Shown piece by piece: positions 32,063-41,655 of a stretch of 64,000 nucleotides of DNA. A program made the position numbers and the translations under genes. Origin of the DNA: Scatosoma sp045650185 (lineage in GTDB: Bacteria > Bacillota > Clostridia > Christensenellales > Borkfalkiaceae); the NCBI GenBank assembly GCA_045650185.1, contig JAZRQY010000020.1, positions 1 to 64,000 of the forward strand, in the 5' to 3' direction. Numbering within the stretch: position 1 is the stretch's first letter; each line of letters opens with the position of its first letter. The notes below the pieces were generated by a model. It searched no databases and had not been told where the DNA came from. It worked only from the letters and a program-made list of their open reading frames with translations.

Positions 32063-35000
32063 GTGGAATTAAAGGAAATTCACTTACACGGTTTTAAATC
32101 GTTTGCGGACAAGACGGTGATTCGCTTTGAAGAGGGGGTCACCTGTATCGTCGGGCCGAACGGCTGTGGTAAGAGTAACGTTGCCGACGCGGTGCGTTGG
32201 GTTCTTGGCGAACAGTCTGCAAAACAGCTTCGCGGCTCGAATATGCAGGACGTCATCTTCGGCGGTACGGTAGAAAGAAAGCAGAGCTCTTACAGCGAAG
32301 TCACGCTGGTGTTCGATAACACTCGGCGTATTTTTGACGTAGACCTTGACGAGGTTGCGATGACCCGTCGTCTGTATCGAAACGGCGACAGCCGCTATCT
32401 TTTGAACGGCGACCCCAGCAGATTGAAGGAATTCGTGCGCCTATTCCACGGCGTAGGCTTGGGCAAAGAGGGGTACTCTATCATCAGCCAAGGCAAGGTA
32501 GAGCAGATTATGAACCGCCGACCTGCAGAACGCAGAGAAATTTTCGAAGAAGCCGCAGGCTTGATGAACAACAAAAAGCGCAAGGAAGAAATCGAAAATA
32601 AAATTGCGGCGGCATCCAATGACCTTGCGATTTACGCCCAGCGTTTGGACGAGGTAGAACGCCGCTTAGGGCCTTTGGCAAAGCAGGCGGACGGCGCTAA
32701 ATTGTATCAGGAATACGCCTCGATGCTAAAAGACAACGAAATCAACATGTACATATACCGCATGGAAAATTCCGAAAACGAAACGGCGAAGTTTAGGAAA
32801 GAGATTGCGGCAATTTCCGACAAGATTATCGACCTGACCGCAGAGATTGAACGCACGAACCGTCTTTTGGAAGAGGGCAGGGCAAAGATTGCGCGCGCAG
32901 ACGGCGAGATTGCCGAGCTGCACGATCAGCACGTAGCGCTCTCGGTAGGCAACGAAAGAAAGGACGGTGAATTGAAGCTGGTGCGTGAAAAGATCAGCGC
33001 GTACCGTTCGCAGATTGAGGCGGCGGCGCTGTTCTTGGAAGGCGGCAAAGTCCGCGTTGGAGAAATCGGGGACGAGCTTGCCCGTGGCGAGCGTGAGAAA
33101 AAGGCGGCAATCGAACGCATTTCCCACATCGAAACGGAAACGGACGTTTTGCGCAGCTCTATCGCATCGCTCGAAAGCAAGATTGCGGTATTTGAACGAC
33201 TTTCGGAAGAACAGCACAAGAGCCAGCTTTCCTCTGCAGAGGAAATTTCCGAACTGAAAAAGAACCAGGGTGCGCTCGATTCCCAACTTGCGGCAACTAA
33301 AGAGCGTATTGCAGACGTCGAGGCGGCTTTGGCGAAAAACCGTGCTCGCAAGGACGACCTTGCAGACGAGCTTGCTACCGTCAAGGGCGACTTAAAGAAA
33401 CTGATGGAGCTGGTAGGCGGCGGTGTCAGCAAGCTGGAAGATCAGGTAGAGGAAGCGCGCGAACTGCAAACGGACATCAACAATTTCAACCAAGAGCTGT
33501 TCAATGCGAAGGCGCAACTTGCCGCTTTGGAAGAGAAGTTAGAGGGCTTTATTGCGGCAAAGAATCGCTTTGAGGGGTACCGTGATTCGGTACGCCGTCT
33601 GTTGCTTGTGGCAAAGACCAACCCGGAAATCGGCAAGCGTATCTGCGGCACGGTGGCAGACGTCATCAAGACGGAACAAAAATACGAATCGGCAGTCGTT
33701 ACCGCGCTTGGCGGCGCGATGGAAAACATCGTCGTACCCAAGATGGACGACGGTAGATACCTCATCGAATACCTTTCGAGAACGGGCGGCGGCAGGGCGA
33801 CCTTCTTCCCCGTAGAGAGTATGAAACCCCGCAACAACACCCGTGAAATTGAACGCGCTTTGGACGAGCGTGGGGTAGTTGGGCTTGCTACCGAACTCGT
33901 TAAATTTGACGAATATTACTACAACGTCGTATACAACCTGCTTGGATGTACCCTCGTTTGCGACACGATTGCAAACGCTACCGTTATCGGTAGAAAGTAC
34001 GGCAACGCCTTCAAAATCGTCACCTTGGACGGCAACCAAATTTTGACCAGCGGCGCAATGAGCGGCGGTAGCCAGGAACGCAGAAACGCATCCCTGCTCT
34101 CGCACGAGCGCAACATTCAAAACTGCAAGGAAGAGATTGCAAGAAAACAGCGCTACATCGACAAGATTACGGCGACTTTGCGCGACCACGAGCAGGCAAA
34201 GCAACAGCTCGACCAAGAGGTAGAGGATTTGCGCGCGAAGTACCAAAACGCGAACACGGAAATTGCATCCCTGACACAGAGAGAAAGCTCGCTGATGCGT
34301 TCGCTTGCCGAGGTAGAGGCAGACGTACAAATTTACAGCGGTACGCTGGAAGATTTCAAGACGAAGCTTGCGCTTTTAGAGGGGCAGGCGGCGAACTCTA
34401 CGCAGAGCGCAGAGGAATTGCTTGCGCTCCGCAACAGCGCGGAAGAAATGCTGTCCTCGCAGAAAAACCAATGTGAGGCGTATAAGGCAGAGCGTGACGA
34501 AAAGAGTAAGAAACTCCACGAATTAGAGGTGGAAATGGCGGCTCTGAACGCAAGCCTTACAAAGTTTGCAGAGGACTTCGACCGTTTGAGCGTAGAAAAG
34601 GAAGACCTCTTAAAGAGAATCGTCGATACTTCTCGTGAAAAACTGACGGCAGAGGAAATGTTGCAGGGCTTGGAAACGGAAGCGGAGGCGAAGGAGCTTA
34701 CTGAGGAAGAAAAGGCGGCGGTGCAGGTCATCGTCGAACGCTTAGAGGCGCTCTCCAAGGAAAAGGAAGTCATCAACGCACAGCTTACTGAGCTGGAAAC
34801 GAAGAAGGAAGCGGCGCAGGAAGAGCTTTCGTCCCTCACCGAAAAACGGCATGAAAACGAAATGTCCGTCAGCCTCGTTCGTTCGCGTTTGGAAGGTCTG
34901 CGCGACCACATTATGGAAGAGTACGGCTTGGACTACGAGGCTTGCTTGCCGTATAGAAAGGAAGGCTTTAAGGTCACCGAGGCGAACAATACCATCTCTG

Positions 35001-35656
35001 CATTAAAGCGTAAAATCACTTCGCTTGGCGCAATCAACCACAACGCTGTGGAAGAATATGCGGCGGAGAAGGAACGCTATGACGAGATGACCACTCAGCG
35101 TAACGACATCGTCAAGGCGATGGAAGATTTGGATAAGATTTTACAGGACGTTCGCGCAGAAATGTTGCGTGTGTTCAACGAGAACTTTGCGCGCATCAAC
35201 GAGAACTTCCAGCTGACGTTCAAGCAGTTGTTTGGCGGTGGCAAGGCAGAGCTGCAACTCGATTATACGCTGGACGAAGACCCGTTGAACGCAGGCGTAG
35301 AAATCGTCGCTTGCCCTCCGGGCAAGAAGCTGTCGAAAATCAGCTTGCTGTCGGGTGGCGAACGCGCATTGACGGCGATTGCGATCCTGTTTGCGATTTT
35401 GAAATCCAACCCGATGCCGTTCTGTATTTTGGACGAAATCGAGGCGGCGCTGGACGATGCGAACGTAGATCGTTTTGCAACCTACTTGAAGAAGTTTGCG
35501 GCGGACACGCAGTTCATCGTCATCACGCACAGAAAACCGACGATGAACCAGGCAGACACTCTCTTTGGTGTAACGATGCAGGAAAAGGGCGTTTCCAAAA
35601 TCATCTCCGTCAAGTTGGCAGAGGTCGAGAGTATGGGCGCAGGTACTGTGGAATAA
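32063..35656 (+). CDS. smc: Chromosome segregation protein SMC
   Basis: Condensin ATPase of 1197 residues. The N-terminal head has GFKSFADKT and Walker A VGPNGCGKSNVADAVRWVLGE. Long coiled coils (about 170-510 and 675-1010) flank the hinge (GKRICGTVADVI, then DGNQILTSGAMSGGS). The C-terminal head has the signature KISLLSGGERALTAIA and Walker B PFCILDEIEAALDDANV. I chose the GTG at 32063, 7 nt after AAAGGAG; it gives the canonical VELKEIHLHGFKSF start. It follows rnc and precedes ftsY, a conserved order. No scpA or scpB lies in the window. Confidence 0.98.
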   Translation: MELKEIHLHGFKSFADKTVIRFEEGVTCIVGPNGCGKSNVADAVRWVLGEQSAKQLRGSNMQDVIFGGTVERKQSSYSEVTLVFDNTRRIFDVDLDEVAMTRRLYRNGDSRYLLNGDPSRLKEFVRLFHGVGLGKEGYSIISQGKVEQIMNRRPAERREIFEEAAGLMNNKKRKEEIENKIAAASNDLAIYAQRLDEVERRLGPLAKQADGAKLYQEYASMLKDNEINMYIYRMENSENETAKFRKEIAAISDKIIDLTAEIERTNRLLEEGRAKIARADGEIAELHDQHVALSVGNERKDGELKLVREKISAYRSQIEAAALFLEGGKVRVGEIGDELARGEREKKAAIERISHIETETDVLRSSIASLESKIAVFERLSEEQHKSQLSSAEEISELKKNQGALDSQLAATKERIADVEAALAKNRARKDDLADELATVKGDLKKLMELVGGGVSKLEDQVEEARELQTDINNFNQELFNAKAQLAALEEKLEGFIAAKNRFEGYRDSVRRLLLVAKTNPEIGKRICGTVADVIKTEQKYESAVVTALGGAMENIVVPKMDDGRYLIEYLSRTGGGRATFFPVESMKPRNNTREIERALDERGVVGLATELVKFDEYYYNVVYNLLGCTLVCDTIANATVIGRKYGNAFKIVTLDGNQILTSGAMSGGSQERRNASLLSHERNIQNCKEEIARKQRYIDKITATLRDHEQAKQQLDQEVEDLRAKYQNANTEIASLTQRESSLMRSLAEVEADVQIYSGTLEDFKTKLALLEGQAANSTQSAEELLALRNSAEEMLSSQKNQCEAYKAERDEKSKKLHELEVEMAALNASLTKFAEDFDRLSVEKEDLLKRIVDTSREKLTAEEMLQGLETEAEAKELTEEEKAAVQVIVERLEALSKEKEVINAQLTELETKKEAAQEELSSLTEKRHENEMSVSLVRSRLEGLRDHIMEEYGLDYEACLPYRKEGFKVTEANNTISALKRKITSLGAINHNAVEEYAAEKERYDEMTTQRNDIVKAMEDLDKILQDVRAEMLRVFNENFARINENFQLTFKQLFGGGKAELQLDYTLDEDPLNAGVEIVACPPGKKLSKISLLSGGERALTAIAILFAILKSNPMPFCILDEIEAALDDANVDRFATYLKKFAADTQFIVITHRKPTMNQADTLFGVTMQEKGVSKIISVKLAEVESMGAGTVE

Positions 35657-35666
35657 TAGAAAGACG

Positions 35667-35708
35667 GATACTGCCTGCCGCACGTGCGGTGGGCGGGTAT
35701 CAAAAAAA
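35667..35708 (+). terminator. Hairpin between smc and ftsY
   Basis: Strong stem GATAC-GCC-CCGCAC / GTGCGG-GGC-GTATC (35667-35701) with small internal loops, followed by seven A. There is no T-run, so it is more likely an mRNA stability or processing element than a true terminator. Confidence 0.5.
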
Positions 35709-35716
35709 GGAAAGAT

Positions 35717-36613
35717 ATGGGAATTTTCGATAAATTTTTTAATGCGCTCAAGAAGACGAAGGACGGCTTTGGCGCAAAGCTGAGAATGTTGTTTGCGAAA
35801 AACAAGCTCGGCAACGAATTTTACGAGGATTTAGAGGAACTGTTGATTGCATCCGACGTTTCGGTATCGACGGCAGGCGAGGTGGTAGAGCGTGTAAAGC
35901 AACGCGCGATTGACGAAAAGCTGAAGGACGGCGACTACGTCGTATCCCTGCTTCGGGACGTTTTGGTGGATATTTTAGAGGAGAGCGAGGTGGAACAGCC
36001 TGCTTATCCTTGCGTGATTATGCTGGTTGGGGTCAACGGCGTTGGTAAGACGACGACGGTGGGAAAATTAGCGCACTATTATTTAAAGCAGGGCAAGTCG
36101 GTCACGGTTGCGGCGGCGGATACCTTCCGCGCGGCGGCAAGTGAACAACTCTCGATTTGGGCAGACCGCGCAAAGGTGCGTATCGTTCGCCACGAGGAGG
36201 GCAGCGACCCTGCGGCGGTGGTGTACGATGCGGTATGCTCGGCAAAAGCAAAGAAGACGGACGTACTCATTATCGACACGGCAGGCAGATTGCACGTGAA
36301 AGACAACCTGATGAACGAATTGAAGAAAATGGATAGGGTTGTCTTGCGTGAATACCCCGAGGCGGATTTCTTGAAATTGCTCGTTTTGGACGCTACGACG
36401 GGGCAGAACGCCGTCAACCAAGCCCGTGTCTTTGACGAGGCGGTGTCTTTGGACGGACTGGTACTCACCAAGCTGGACGGCACGGCGAAGGGCGGCTTTG
36501 TCTTCTCCTTGGCAGAGGAGCTGGGATTGCCCGTTCTGTATGCAGGCGTCGGCGAGAAAATGGACGACCTTGAATACTTTGATTCCCGCGCGTTCGTAGA
36601 GGCGATTTTATAA
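35717..36613 (+). CDS. ftsY: Signal recognition particle receptor FtsY
   Basis: SRP receptor GTPase of 298 residues, the compact NG form without a long acidic A domain. G1 is VGVNGVGKTTTVGKLA, and AAADTFRAAASEQL follows. G3 is IIDTAGRLHVKDNLMNEL, G4 LTKLDGTAKGG, and the C-terminal GVGEKMDDLEYFDSRAFVEAIL is typical. I chose the ATG at 35717 after AAGGAAAG; the longer frame from 35684 reads through the hairpin. smc-ftsY is a conserved pair. Confidence 0.97.
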   Translation: MGIFDKFFNALKKTKDGFGAKLRMLFAKNKLGNEFYEDLEELLIASDVSVSTAGEVVERVKQRAIDEKLKDGDYVVSLLRDVLVDILEESEVEQPAYPCVIMLVGVNGVGKTTTVGKLAHYYLKQGKSVTVAAADTFRAAASEQLSIWADRAKVRIVRHEEGSDPAAVVYDAVCSAKAKKTDVLIIDTAGRLHVKDNLMNELKKMDRVVLREYPEADFLKLLVLDATTGQNAVNQARVFDEAVSLDGLVLTKLDGTAKGGFVFSLAEELGLPVLYAGVGEKMDDLEYFDSRAFVEAIL

Positions 36614-36658
36614 GGCAGTATTTGCTTTGCATACAATAGAATAGGAAAGGAGGAAAAA

Positions 36659-37366
36659 ATGGAGCATTTAATTTCGTGTAAAGGCTTAACCAAAACCTAC
36701 GGCAAAACGCAGGCTTTGCAAGACGTGAACTTAGAAATTCCTGCAGGCGGCGGTATCGTAGGCTTGCTTGGCCCTAATGGCAGCGGCAAGACTACCTTGA
36801 TTAAGATTTTGACCGGACTATTGCAACCCACCGCGGGGCAAGCGCTTGTCTGCGGTCGCGAGATTGGGATAGAAACCAAAGCGATGGTTTCCTATCTGTC
36901 CGATTTTTATTCCTTAAATGAAGGTTATACCGTACGCGAGGAGTTGGATTATTATTGCGACTTTTTCACCGACTTCGACCGCTTGAAGGCGGAAACGATG
37001 TTGCGTGATTTAGGGATTGACACCAAGGCAAAGGTCAAAACCCTTTCCAAGGGTACGAAGGAAAAGCTGGCGCTCATTCTCACCCTTTCGAGGAACGCAC
37101 GTTTGTACATATTTGACGAGCCGATTGCAGGGGTGGACCCTGCCGCAAGAGAATACGTGTTGGAAACAATCCTTTCCAACCGTTCGGAAAATTCGACGAT
37201 TTTGCTGTCCACGCACTTGATTTCGGAGATTGAACAATACTTTGACCACGTCATCTTCCTTCGTCAAGGCAGAGTGGTTTTGGACGGCCCTGCCCAAAAA
37301 GTGCGCGAGGAACACGGCAAGTCGATAGACGCTCTTTTTAGGGAGGTATTCAAATGGATTTATTAA
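36659..37366 (+). CDS. ABC transporter ATP-binding protein (YtrB-like exporter subunit)
   Basis: ATPase of 235 residues. Walker A GPNGSGKTT lies near residues 38-46, the signature is LSKGTKEKLALILTLSR, Walker B YIFDEPIAGVDP, and the switch histidine is in LLSTHLISEIE. It resembles ATPases of ABC-2 exporters often controlled by a GntR repressor, but no such regulator is adjacent. It has a strong AAGGAGG ribosome binding site. It overlaps the permease gene by 13 nt. The substrate is unknown. Confidence 0.92.
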   Translation: MEHLISCKGLTKTYGKTQALQDVNLEIPAGGGIVGLLGPNGSGKTTLIKILTGLLQPTAGQALVCGREIGIETKAMVSYLSDFYSLNEGYTVREELDYYCDFFTDFDRLKAETMLRDLGIDTKAKVKTLSKGTKEKLALILTLSRNARLYIFDEPIAGVDPAAREYVLETILSNRSENSTILLSTHLISEIEQYFDHVIFLRQGRVVLDGPAQKVREEHGKSIDALFREVFKWIY

Positions 37367-38235
37367 ACGATACTTTCTTTGCGGATACGCCGACTACTTC
37401 CCCGTTGCCGGAAGAGGACTACCGCCCGAACGGCAAGGTTAAAAACGTGCGCGGTAGAATTTTAAAAAAGCTGTTAAAATACGAATTTAAATACTACTTA
37501 AAGCCAATGCTGATTGCAATGTCGGCGTTGTTTGCGGTGGCGACGACGTTGTGCGTGCTGGGTTGCTTCCTTACCGCCGAGGACATCGGGGGTACGGGCG
37601 AGCTATTGCGCGTGCTGTTTTGGGCGTTGTCTTTGTTGCTGTTTGTGTTCGGTTCGCTGTTCGTCTTGCTCTTTCCTTTCATCTTGGCGCACAAGCGATA
37701 TAAAAAACAGTTTTTTACCTCTGAAGGCTACCTGACCTTAAGTATCCCTGCCTCTCCGCAAGAGCATATTTTGGCAAAGCGCATCGCGGCGTACGTAATG
37801 TCGGCGGCAAGTTCGATATTGGTTTCGATTGCGGTGTTGGTTGCGTTAATTCCCATTTTTGTTTTGTCGATGAAAGGCGGTCTTACCACGTTGCCGCCGA
37901 TACAGGTCGATTTGAACGTAGGGGACGTCGTTTACAGTTTGTTGCAATCGCTGATTTGGCCGTTATTGCTTTTGGCGCTTGAAGGCGGCTATCTTTGCTG
38001 GCAGCATCGCGGATTAAAAAAGTGGATGGTGGCTTTGCTGGTGGCAGGGATCTATATTCTCAGTGTGTTTGTCAACATATTCCTTGGTAGCCTGTTTTTT
38101 GAGTTGTCGCCGAAAGTATTGAACTTAATCTACGAAATCGGAAAGTGGGTATTGCTTGCGGTGGAGATGGGCGCTTTGTATCTTCTCTTTCTGTACGAAA
38201 CGAAAACTTTGCAAAAGAAAATTAACTTGAAATAA
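37354..38235 (+). CDS. ABC-2 type transporter membrane subunit
   Basis: Membrane protein of 293 residues. A cytoplasmic N-terminal stretch of about 45 residues includes a proline-rich acidic part and KLLKYEFKYYLKPM, common at the start of ABC-2 permeases. Six hydrophobic segments follow (about 50-72, 86-110, 142-172, 193-210, 222-250, 262-285). It forms an exporter with the preceding ATPase. Nothing in it identifies the substrate. trmD starts 2 nt after its stop. Confidence 0.85.
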   Translation: MDLLNDTFFADTPTTSPLPEEDYRPNGKVKNVRGRILKKLLKYEFKYYLKPMLIAMSALFAVATTLCVLGCFLTAEDIGGTGELLRVLFWALSLLLFVFGSLFVLLFPFILAHKRYKKQFFTSEGYLTLSIPASPQEHILAKRIAAYVMSAASSILVSIAVLVALIPIFVLSMKGGLTTLPPIQVDLNVGDVVYSLLQSLIWPLLLLALEGGYLCWQHRGLKKWMVALLVAGIYILSVFVNIFLGSLFFELSPKVLNLIYEIGKWVLLAVEMGALYLLFLYETKTLQKKINLK

Positions 38236-38237
38236 CC

Positions 38238-38906
38238 ATGAGAATTGATATTTTGACTTTATTTCCCGAGATGTTTTCTGCTTTGCAGGAGAGTATCTTA
38301 GGCAGAGCCCAAAAATCGGGTAAAATTGAAATCAACGTTGTGAATATTCGCGACTATACGCAGGATAAGCATCTAAAATGCGACGACTATCCCTTTGGTG
38401 GCGGCGCAGGAATGGTGATGATGCCTCAGCCGATCGGCAGCGCAATCGAGGCGATTGACCCGAATCATGAGGCTAGGCGAATCTATATGTCCCCCAAGGG
38501 GAAAACTCTCTGCCAGCAGAAGGTGTTCGAGCTGGTAGAATGTCCTCGATTGCTCCTTTTATGTGGGCATTACGAGGGGGTGGATCAGCGTGTTATCGAC
38601 CTGTTTATCGATGAGGAAATCTCCATCGGGGATTATGTCTTGACGGGTGGGGAATTGCCGGCAATGGTGCTCGCGGACAGCGTTTCACGCTATGTGGACG
38701 GGGTAATTTCCACTTCGTCCTTAATCGACGAAAGCTTTTCGCAAAACCTTTTAGAATATCCACAGTACACTCGTCCGCAGGAGTATAAGGGGCTTTGCGT
38801 GCCCGAAGTCTTGCGTTCGGGCGACCACGCCAAGGTGGATGCTTGGCGCAGGGAACAGGCATTGCTTATCACGCAAAAGTGCCGTCCCGATTTATTAAAA
38901 AAATAG
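38238..38906 (+). CDS. trmD: tRNA (guanine-37-N1)-methyltransferase
   Basis: SPOUT-family methyltransferase that makes m1G37 and prevents frameshifting, 222 residues. Motifs are MRIDILTLFPEMF, RDYTQDKHLKCDDYPFGGG, LLLCGHYEGVDQRV and the knot region EISIGDYVLTGGELPAM. Another is PQYTRPQEY near the C-terminus. rimM and rplS, the usual partners, are absent; rbgA follows instead. Confidence 0.97.
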   Translation: MRIDILTLFPEMFSALQESILGRAQKSGKIEINVVNIRDYTQDKHLKCDDYPFGGGAGMVMMPQPIGSAIEAIDPNHEARRIYMSPKGKTLCQQKVFELVECPRLLLLCGHYEGVDQRVIDLFIDEEISIGDYVLTGGELPAMVLADSVSRYVDGVISTSSLIDESFSQNLLEYPQYTRPQEYKGLCVPEVLRSGDHAKVDAWRREQALLITQKCRPDLLKK

Positions 38907-38938
38907 TACCCGTGTACGGATTGAACGGAGAATAACGG

Positions 38939-39799
38939 ATGAAAAACATACAATGGTTTCCGGGGCATATGACCAAGGCGATGCGCGATATGGAGGCAAA
39001 GAGAGATCTTTGCGACGGCGTCATTTGCGTATTGGATGCGCGCGCCCCGATTGCCACACACAACAAAAACTTAAATAAAATTTTCGGCGCAAAGCCCATT
39101 TTGTACCTACTCAACAAAGCCGACCTTGCCGACCCGAATAAGACGGATGCGTTCGTGCGGCTCATAGAAAGCAAGGGCAGGGTGTGTATTCGTACGGACA
39201 GCACGAATATTTCCACCAAGCGTTTGATTACCCAAAAACTCACCCAAATGACCGAAGAAAAGCGGGAGCGCGCAGAGGCGAAGGGGTTAAACCGTACTTT
39301 CCGCTTTATGGTGGCAGGGATACCCAACTCTGGGAAAAGCACCGTCGTCAACCTGATGAGTGGCGAAAAGCGCGCAAAAACGGGTGACAAAGCAGGGGTG
39401 ACGAGGGACGTGCGCTTTATCAAATGCGGCGCGTTTGATTTGCTTGATACGCCCGGCACGATGCCCCCGTCCTTTGACAACCAGTACCACGCGCGGCATT
39501 TGGCGTACATCGGCTCGATTAACGACGACATTTTGGATATGGACGACGTCGCTTTGGAGCTTTTGGGCGAGCTTGCGGAAAAGTATCCTGCATATCTCAC
39601 CGAACGGTACGGCATCACCGATTTTTCGGAAAAGCTGGGGATGTACGAGGCGCTGTGCAAACGCCGTGGGTTTATCCTTCGTGGTGGCGAGTTTGATTAC
39701 GAACGCGGCGCAAAGGCGCTCATCGACGATTTTAGAAAGGGCAGAGTAGGTAGAATTACCTTAGAGAATGCAAGCGATTATAAGGACTGGGAATTCTAA
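38939..39799 (+). CDS. rbgA: Ribosome biogenesis GTPase RbgA (YlqF)
   Basis: Circularly permuted GTPase for late 50S assembly, 286 residues. The order is G4 (LLNKADLADPNK, about 58-69), G5, then G1 (AGIPNSGKSTVVN, about 122-134), and G3 (DTPGTMPP). The C-terminal RNA-binding domain closes the protein. The N-terminus NIQWFPGHMTKAMR is diagnostic. The stop overlaps the rnhB start by one base (TAATG). Confidence 0.97.
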   Translation: MKNIQWFPGHMTKAMRDMEAKRDLCDGVICVLDARAPIATHNKNLNKIFGAKPILYLLNKADLADPNKTDAFVRLIESKGRVCIRTDSTNISTKRLITQKLTQMTEEKRERAEAKGLNRTFRFMVAGIPNSGKSTVVNLMSGEKRAKTGDKAGVTRDVRFIKCGAFDLLDTPGTMPPSFDNQYHARHLAYIGSINDDILDMDDVALELLGELAEKYPAYLTERYGITDFSEKLGMYEALCKRRGFILRGGEFDYERGAKALIDDFRKGRVGRITLENASDYKDWEF

Positions 39800-40422
39800 T
39801 GGCGAAAAAGGTTTGGAACGCAGATGAAAAACTGCAATACGAACGGGCTTTGCAGGCGCAGGGCTGTCGATATGTTGCAGGGGTTGACGAAGTGGGCAGA
39901 GGCCCTCTGGCAGGCCCTGTCGTATGCGCGGCGGTGATTATGCCCATCGAGGAGGCGGAACTTATCGTCGGGGTAGACGACAGTAAAAAGCTTTCTGCGA
40001 AAAAGCGGGAGGAGCTTGCCGTAAAAATCAAAGAAAAGGCAATTGCCTATACCGTGTACGAGGTCAGCGAGCAGATGATTGACGAAATCAATATCTTGGA
40101 GGCGACCAAGCTTGGGATGAAAAAGGCAATTGAGGGGCTGGCTGTACAGCCCGACGTCGTGCTTACCGACGGCAATATGACGATTGATATTCCGCACCGT
40201 CAACATAGTATCGTCAAAGGGGATGCTCTCTCTTACTCTATCGGCGCGGCGAGCATCGTTGCCAAAGTACACAGGGACGCCTTGATGGACGAGTACGCAA
40301 AACAGTACCCTGCCTACGCCTTCGACAGCAACAAAGGCTATGGCACGGCGGCGCACATTCAGGCGATTAAGGAGCAAGGCTTATGCCCGATACACAGAAG
40401 GACGTTCACAAAAAACTTTTAG
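39799..40422 (+). CDS. rnhB: Ribonuclease HII
   Basis: Removes ribonucleotides and RNA primers from DNA hybrids, 207 residues. The catalytic motif is VAGVDEVGRGPLAGPVV (about 26-42). Other acidic residues are in VGVDDSKKLSAKKRE and LTDGNMT, and YSIGAASIVAKVHRDALM completes the site. Its 3' end overlaps yraN by 40 nt. The order rbgA-rnhB-yraN is standard in Firmicutes. Confidence 0.97.
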   Translation: MAKKVWNADEKLQYERALQAQGCRYVAGVDEVGRGPLAGPVVCAAVIMPIEEAELIVGVDDSKKLSAKKREELAVKIKEKAIAYTVYEVSEQMIDEINILEATKLGMKKAIEGLAVQPDVVLTDGNMTIDIPHRQHSIVKGDALSYSIGAASIVAKVHRDALMDEYAKQYPAYAFDSNKGYGTAAHIQAIKEQGLCPIHRRTFTKNF

Positions 40423-40733
40423 GAAAGCAAGGGGAAAAGCTTGCCGAGCAGTACCTCAAAAAGCAGGGCTACAAGCTGCTAAAGCGCAACTATACGACTC
40501 CGTACGGAGAGGCCGATTTGGTCTTTTTGGACGGTGAAGAGGTCGTTTTTGTCGAGGTGAAGACACGCACCAGCGCCGATTTTGCTACGGCAAAGCAGGC
40601 GGTGAACGCCGAAAAGCAAGCCAAATACCGCAAGATTGCTCTGCATTACGGAAAGGGGATAGAGCCGAACGCACGCTTTGACGTCGTCGAGGTTTATCCC
40701 GACGAAATCGTGCATATTCCGAGCGCATTTTAG
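40383..40733 (+). CDS. yraN: YraN family putative endonuclease (UPF0102)
   Basis: Small protein of 116 residues with the nuclease-like core GKQGEKLAEQYLKKQGYKLL, YGEADLVFLDGEEVVFVEVKTR (the D...EVK pattern of restriction-endonuclease folds) and FDVVEVY. Function unproven. The unusually long overlap with rnhB (40 nt) is set by the ATG at 40383, since internal starts would remove the conserved N-terminal helix. Confidence 0.9.
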   Translation: MPDTQKDVHKKLLGKQGEKLAEQYLKKQGYKLLKRNYTTPYGEADLVFLDGEEVVFVEVKTRTSADFATAKQAVNAEKQAKYRKIALHYGKGIEPNARFDVVEVYPDEIVHIPSAF

Positions 40734-40760
40734 GATTGACGAAAAGTCAGTCCTTTTTTT
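40732..40760 (+). terminator. Intrinsic terminator at the end of yraN
   Basis: Stem AGGATTGAC / GTCAGTCCT (one G-U pair), five-base loop, T-run. It overlaps the yraN stop codon and separates housekeeping genes from the sporulation block. Confidence 0.85.
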
Positions 40761-40779
40761 ATTGCAAACACGGGCAATT

Positions 40780-40824
40780 TTCGACGATTTTCCCCATAAA
40801 AATCCTTTCTAAATCCATTATAAT
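40780..40824 (+). promoter_or_regulatory. Putative Spo0A-dependent promoter of spoIIGA
   Basis: A perfect TATAAT (40819-40824) has no matching -35 box at 17 nt. Upstream lies TTCGACG (40780-40786), one base from the Spo0A-binding heptamer TTCGACA, at about -50. This resembles the known Spo0A-activated spoIIG promoter of Bacillus. Direct binding is inferred. Confidence 0.5.
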
Positions 40825-40846
40825 AGGCGAAGTGGAGGGCGCCTTG

Positions 40847-41644
40847 GTGGAAATTTATATAGAGGATGCAATCATCGAAAATTTTTTACTGGACGGGGCG
40901 CTATTGTACTTGGCGATGTCTGCTACGCGGCAGGAAATCGTTTGGTGGAGGCTACTGCTTGGTGGGGTGGCAGGGGCGACGTTTGCCGTGGTGTTTCCCT
41001 TGTTGTCCTTGCCACCGTGGTTGAGCTATACTTGCAAATTGCTTGCAGGCGGTCTGCTTGTCTTGGTAGCCCTAAAAAGGGGGAAGCGCAGGGGCAGGTA
41101 TGCGTTGACGGTGGCGCTGTTCTATGGGTTTTCCTTTTGCCTTGGCGGTGGGCTGACGGCGATTTTCGAGGGATTTGGCTTGGAATATTATACGGCTGTG
41201 GGCGGTGGCGTGCTGACGAAAATTCCCGTGGGGGGATTGCTTGCCGCGGTTGCAATCTTCGTGGGCTTGATAAAATGGGGAACTCAAAAAATATATGAAA
41301 GAAAACGCGCGTGTGCGCATATAGTATGTTGTGAGGTAGTACACGGACAAACTCGATGTAAGCTGAAGGGCTTGGTCGATACGGGCAATCGAGCGACCTG
41401 CGACGGAAAAGCCGTCTGTTTTGCGCCGCCCGACCTATTGTATCGGCTGTTTGGGTTGTCGCCGCCCTGCCGTTTTATCACCGTCCGCACGGTGTCGGGG
41501 GAAAAGCGCATCGGCTTGTTTGCGGTAGAGGAAATTTTGGTGTTCGTTGGCAGGGAAAAAATACGGCTGGAAGGGGCGTATTTAGCCGCTGCGGTACATA
41601 TGGCGGGGAAGGAATATGAGCTACTGTTGCCGCCGCTAGAATAG
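40847..41644 (+). CDS. spoIIGA: Sporulation sigma-E processing peptidase SpoIIGA
   Basis: Membrane aspartic protease that cleaves pro-sigma-E in the mother cell, 265 residues. Five hydrophobic helices fill the first roughly 145 residues. The cytoplasmic protease domain carries the catalytic motif GLVDTGNRATC (about residues 184-194). I chose the GTG at 40847, 7 nt after GGAGGG; it gives the usual VEIYIEDAIIENFLLD start. A longer in-frame extension would cross the promoter. sigE lies 11 nt downstream. Confidence 0.93.
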   Translation: MEIYIEDAIIENFLLDGALLYLAMSATRQEIVWWRLLLGGVAGATFAVVFPLLSLPPWLSYTCKLLAGGLLVLVALKRGKRRGRYALTVALFYGFSFCLGGGLTAIFEGFGLEYYTAVGGGVLTKIPVGGLLAAVAIFVGLIKWGTQKIYERKRACAHIVCCEVVHGQTRCKLKGLVDTGNRATCDGKAVCFAPPDLLYRLFGLSPPCRFITVRTVSGEKRIGLFAVEEILVFVGREKIRLEGAYLAAAVHMAGKEYELLLPPLE

Positions 41645-41655
41645 AGAGGTAGGAT

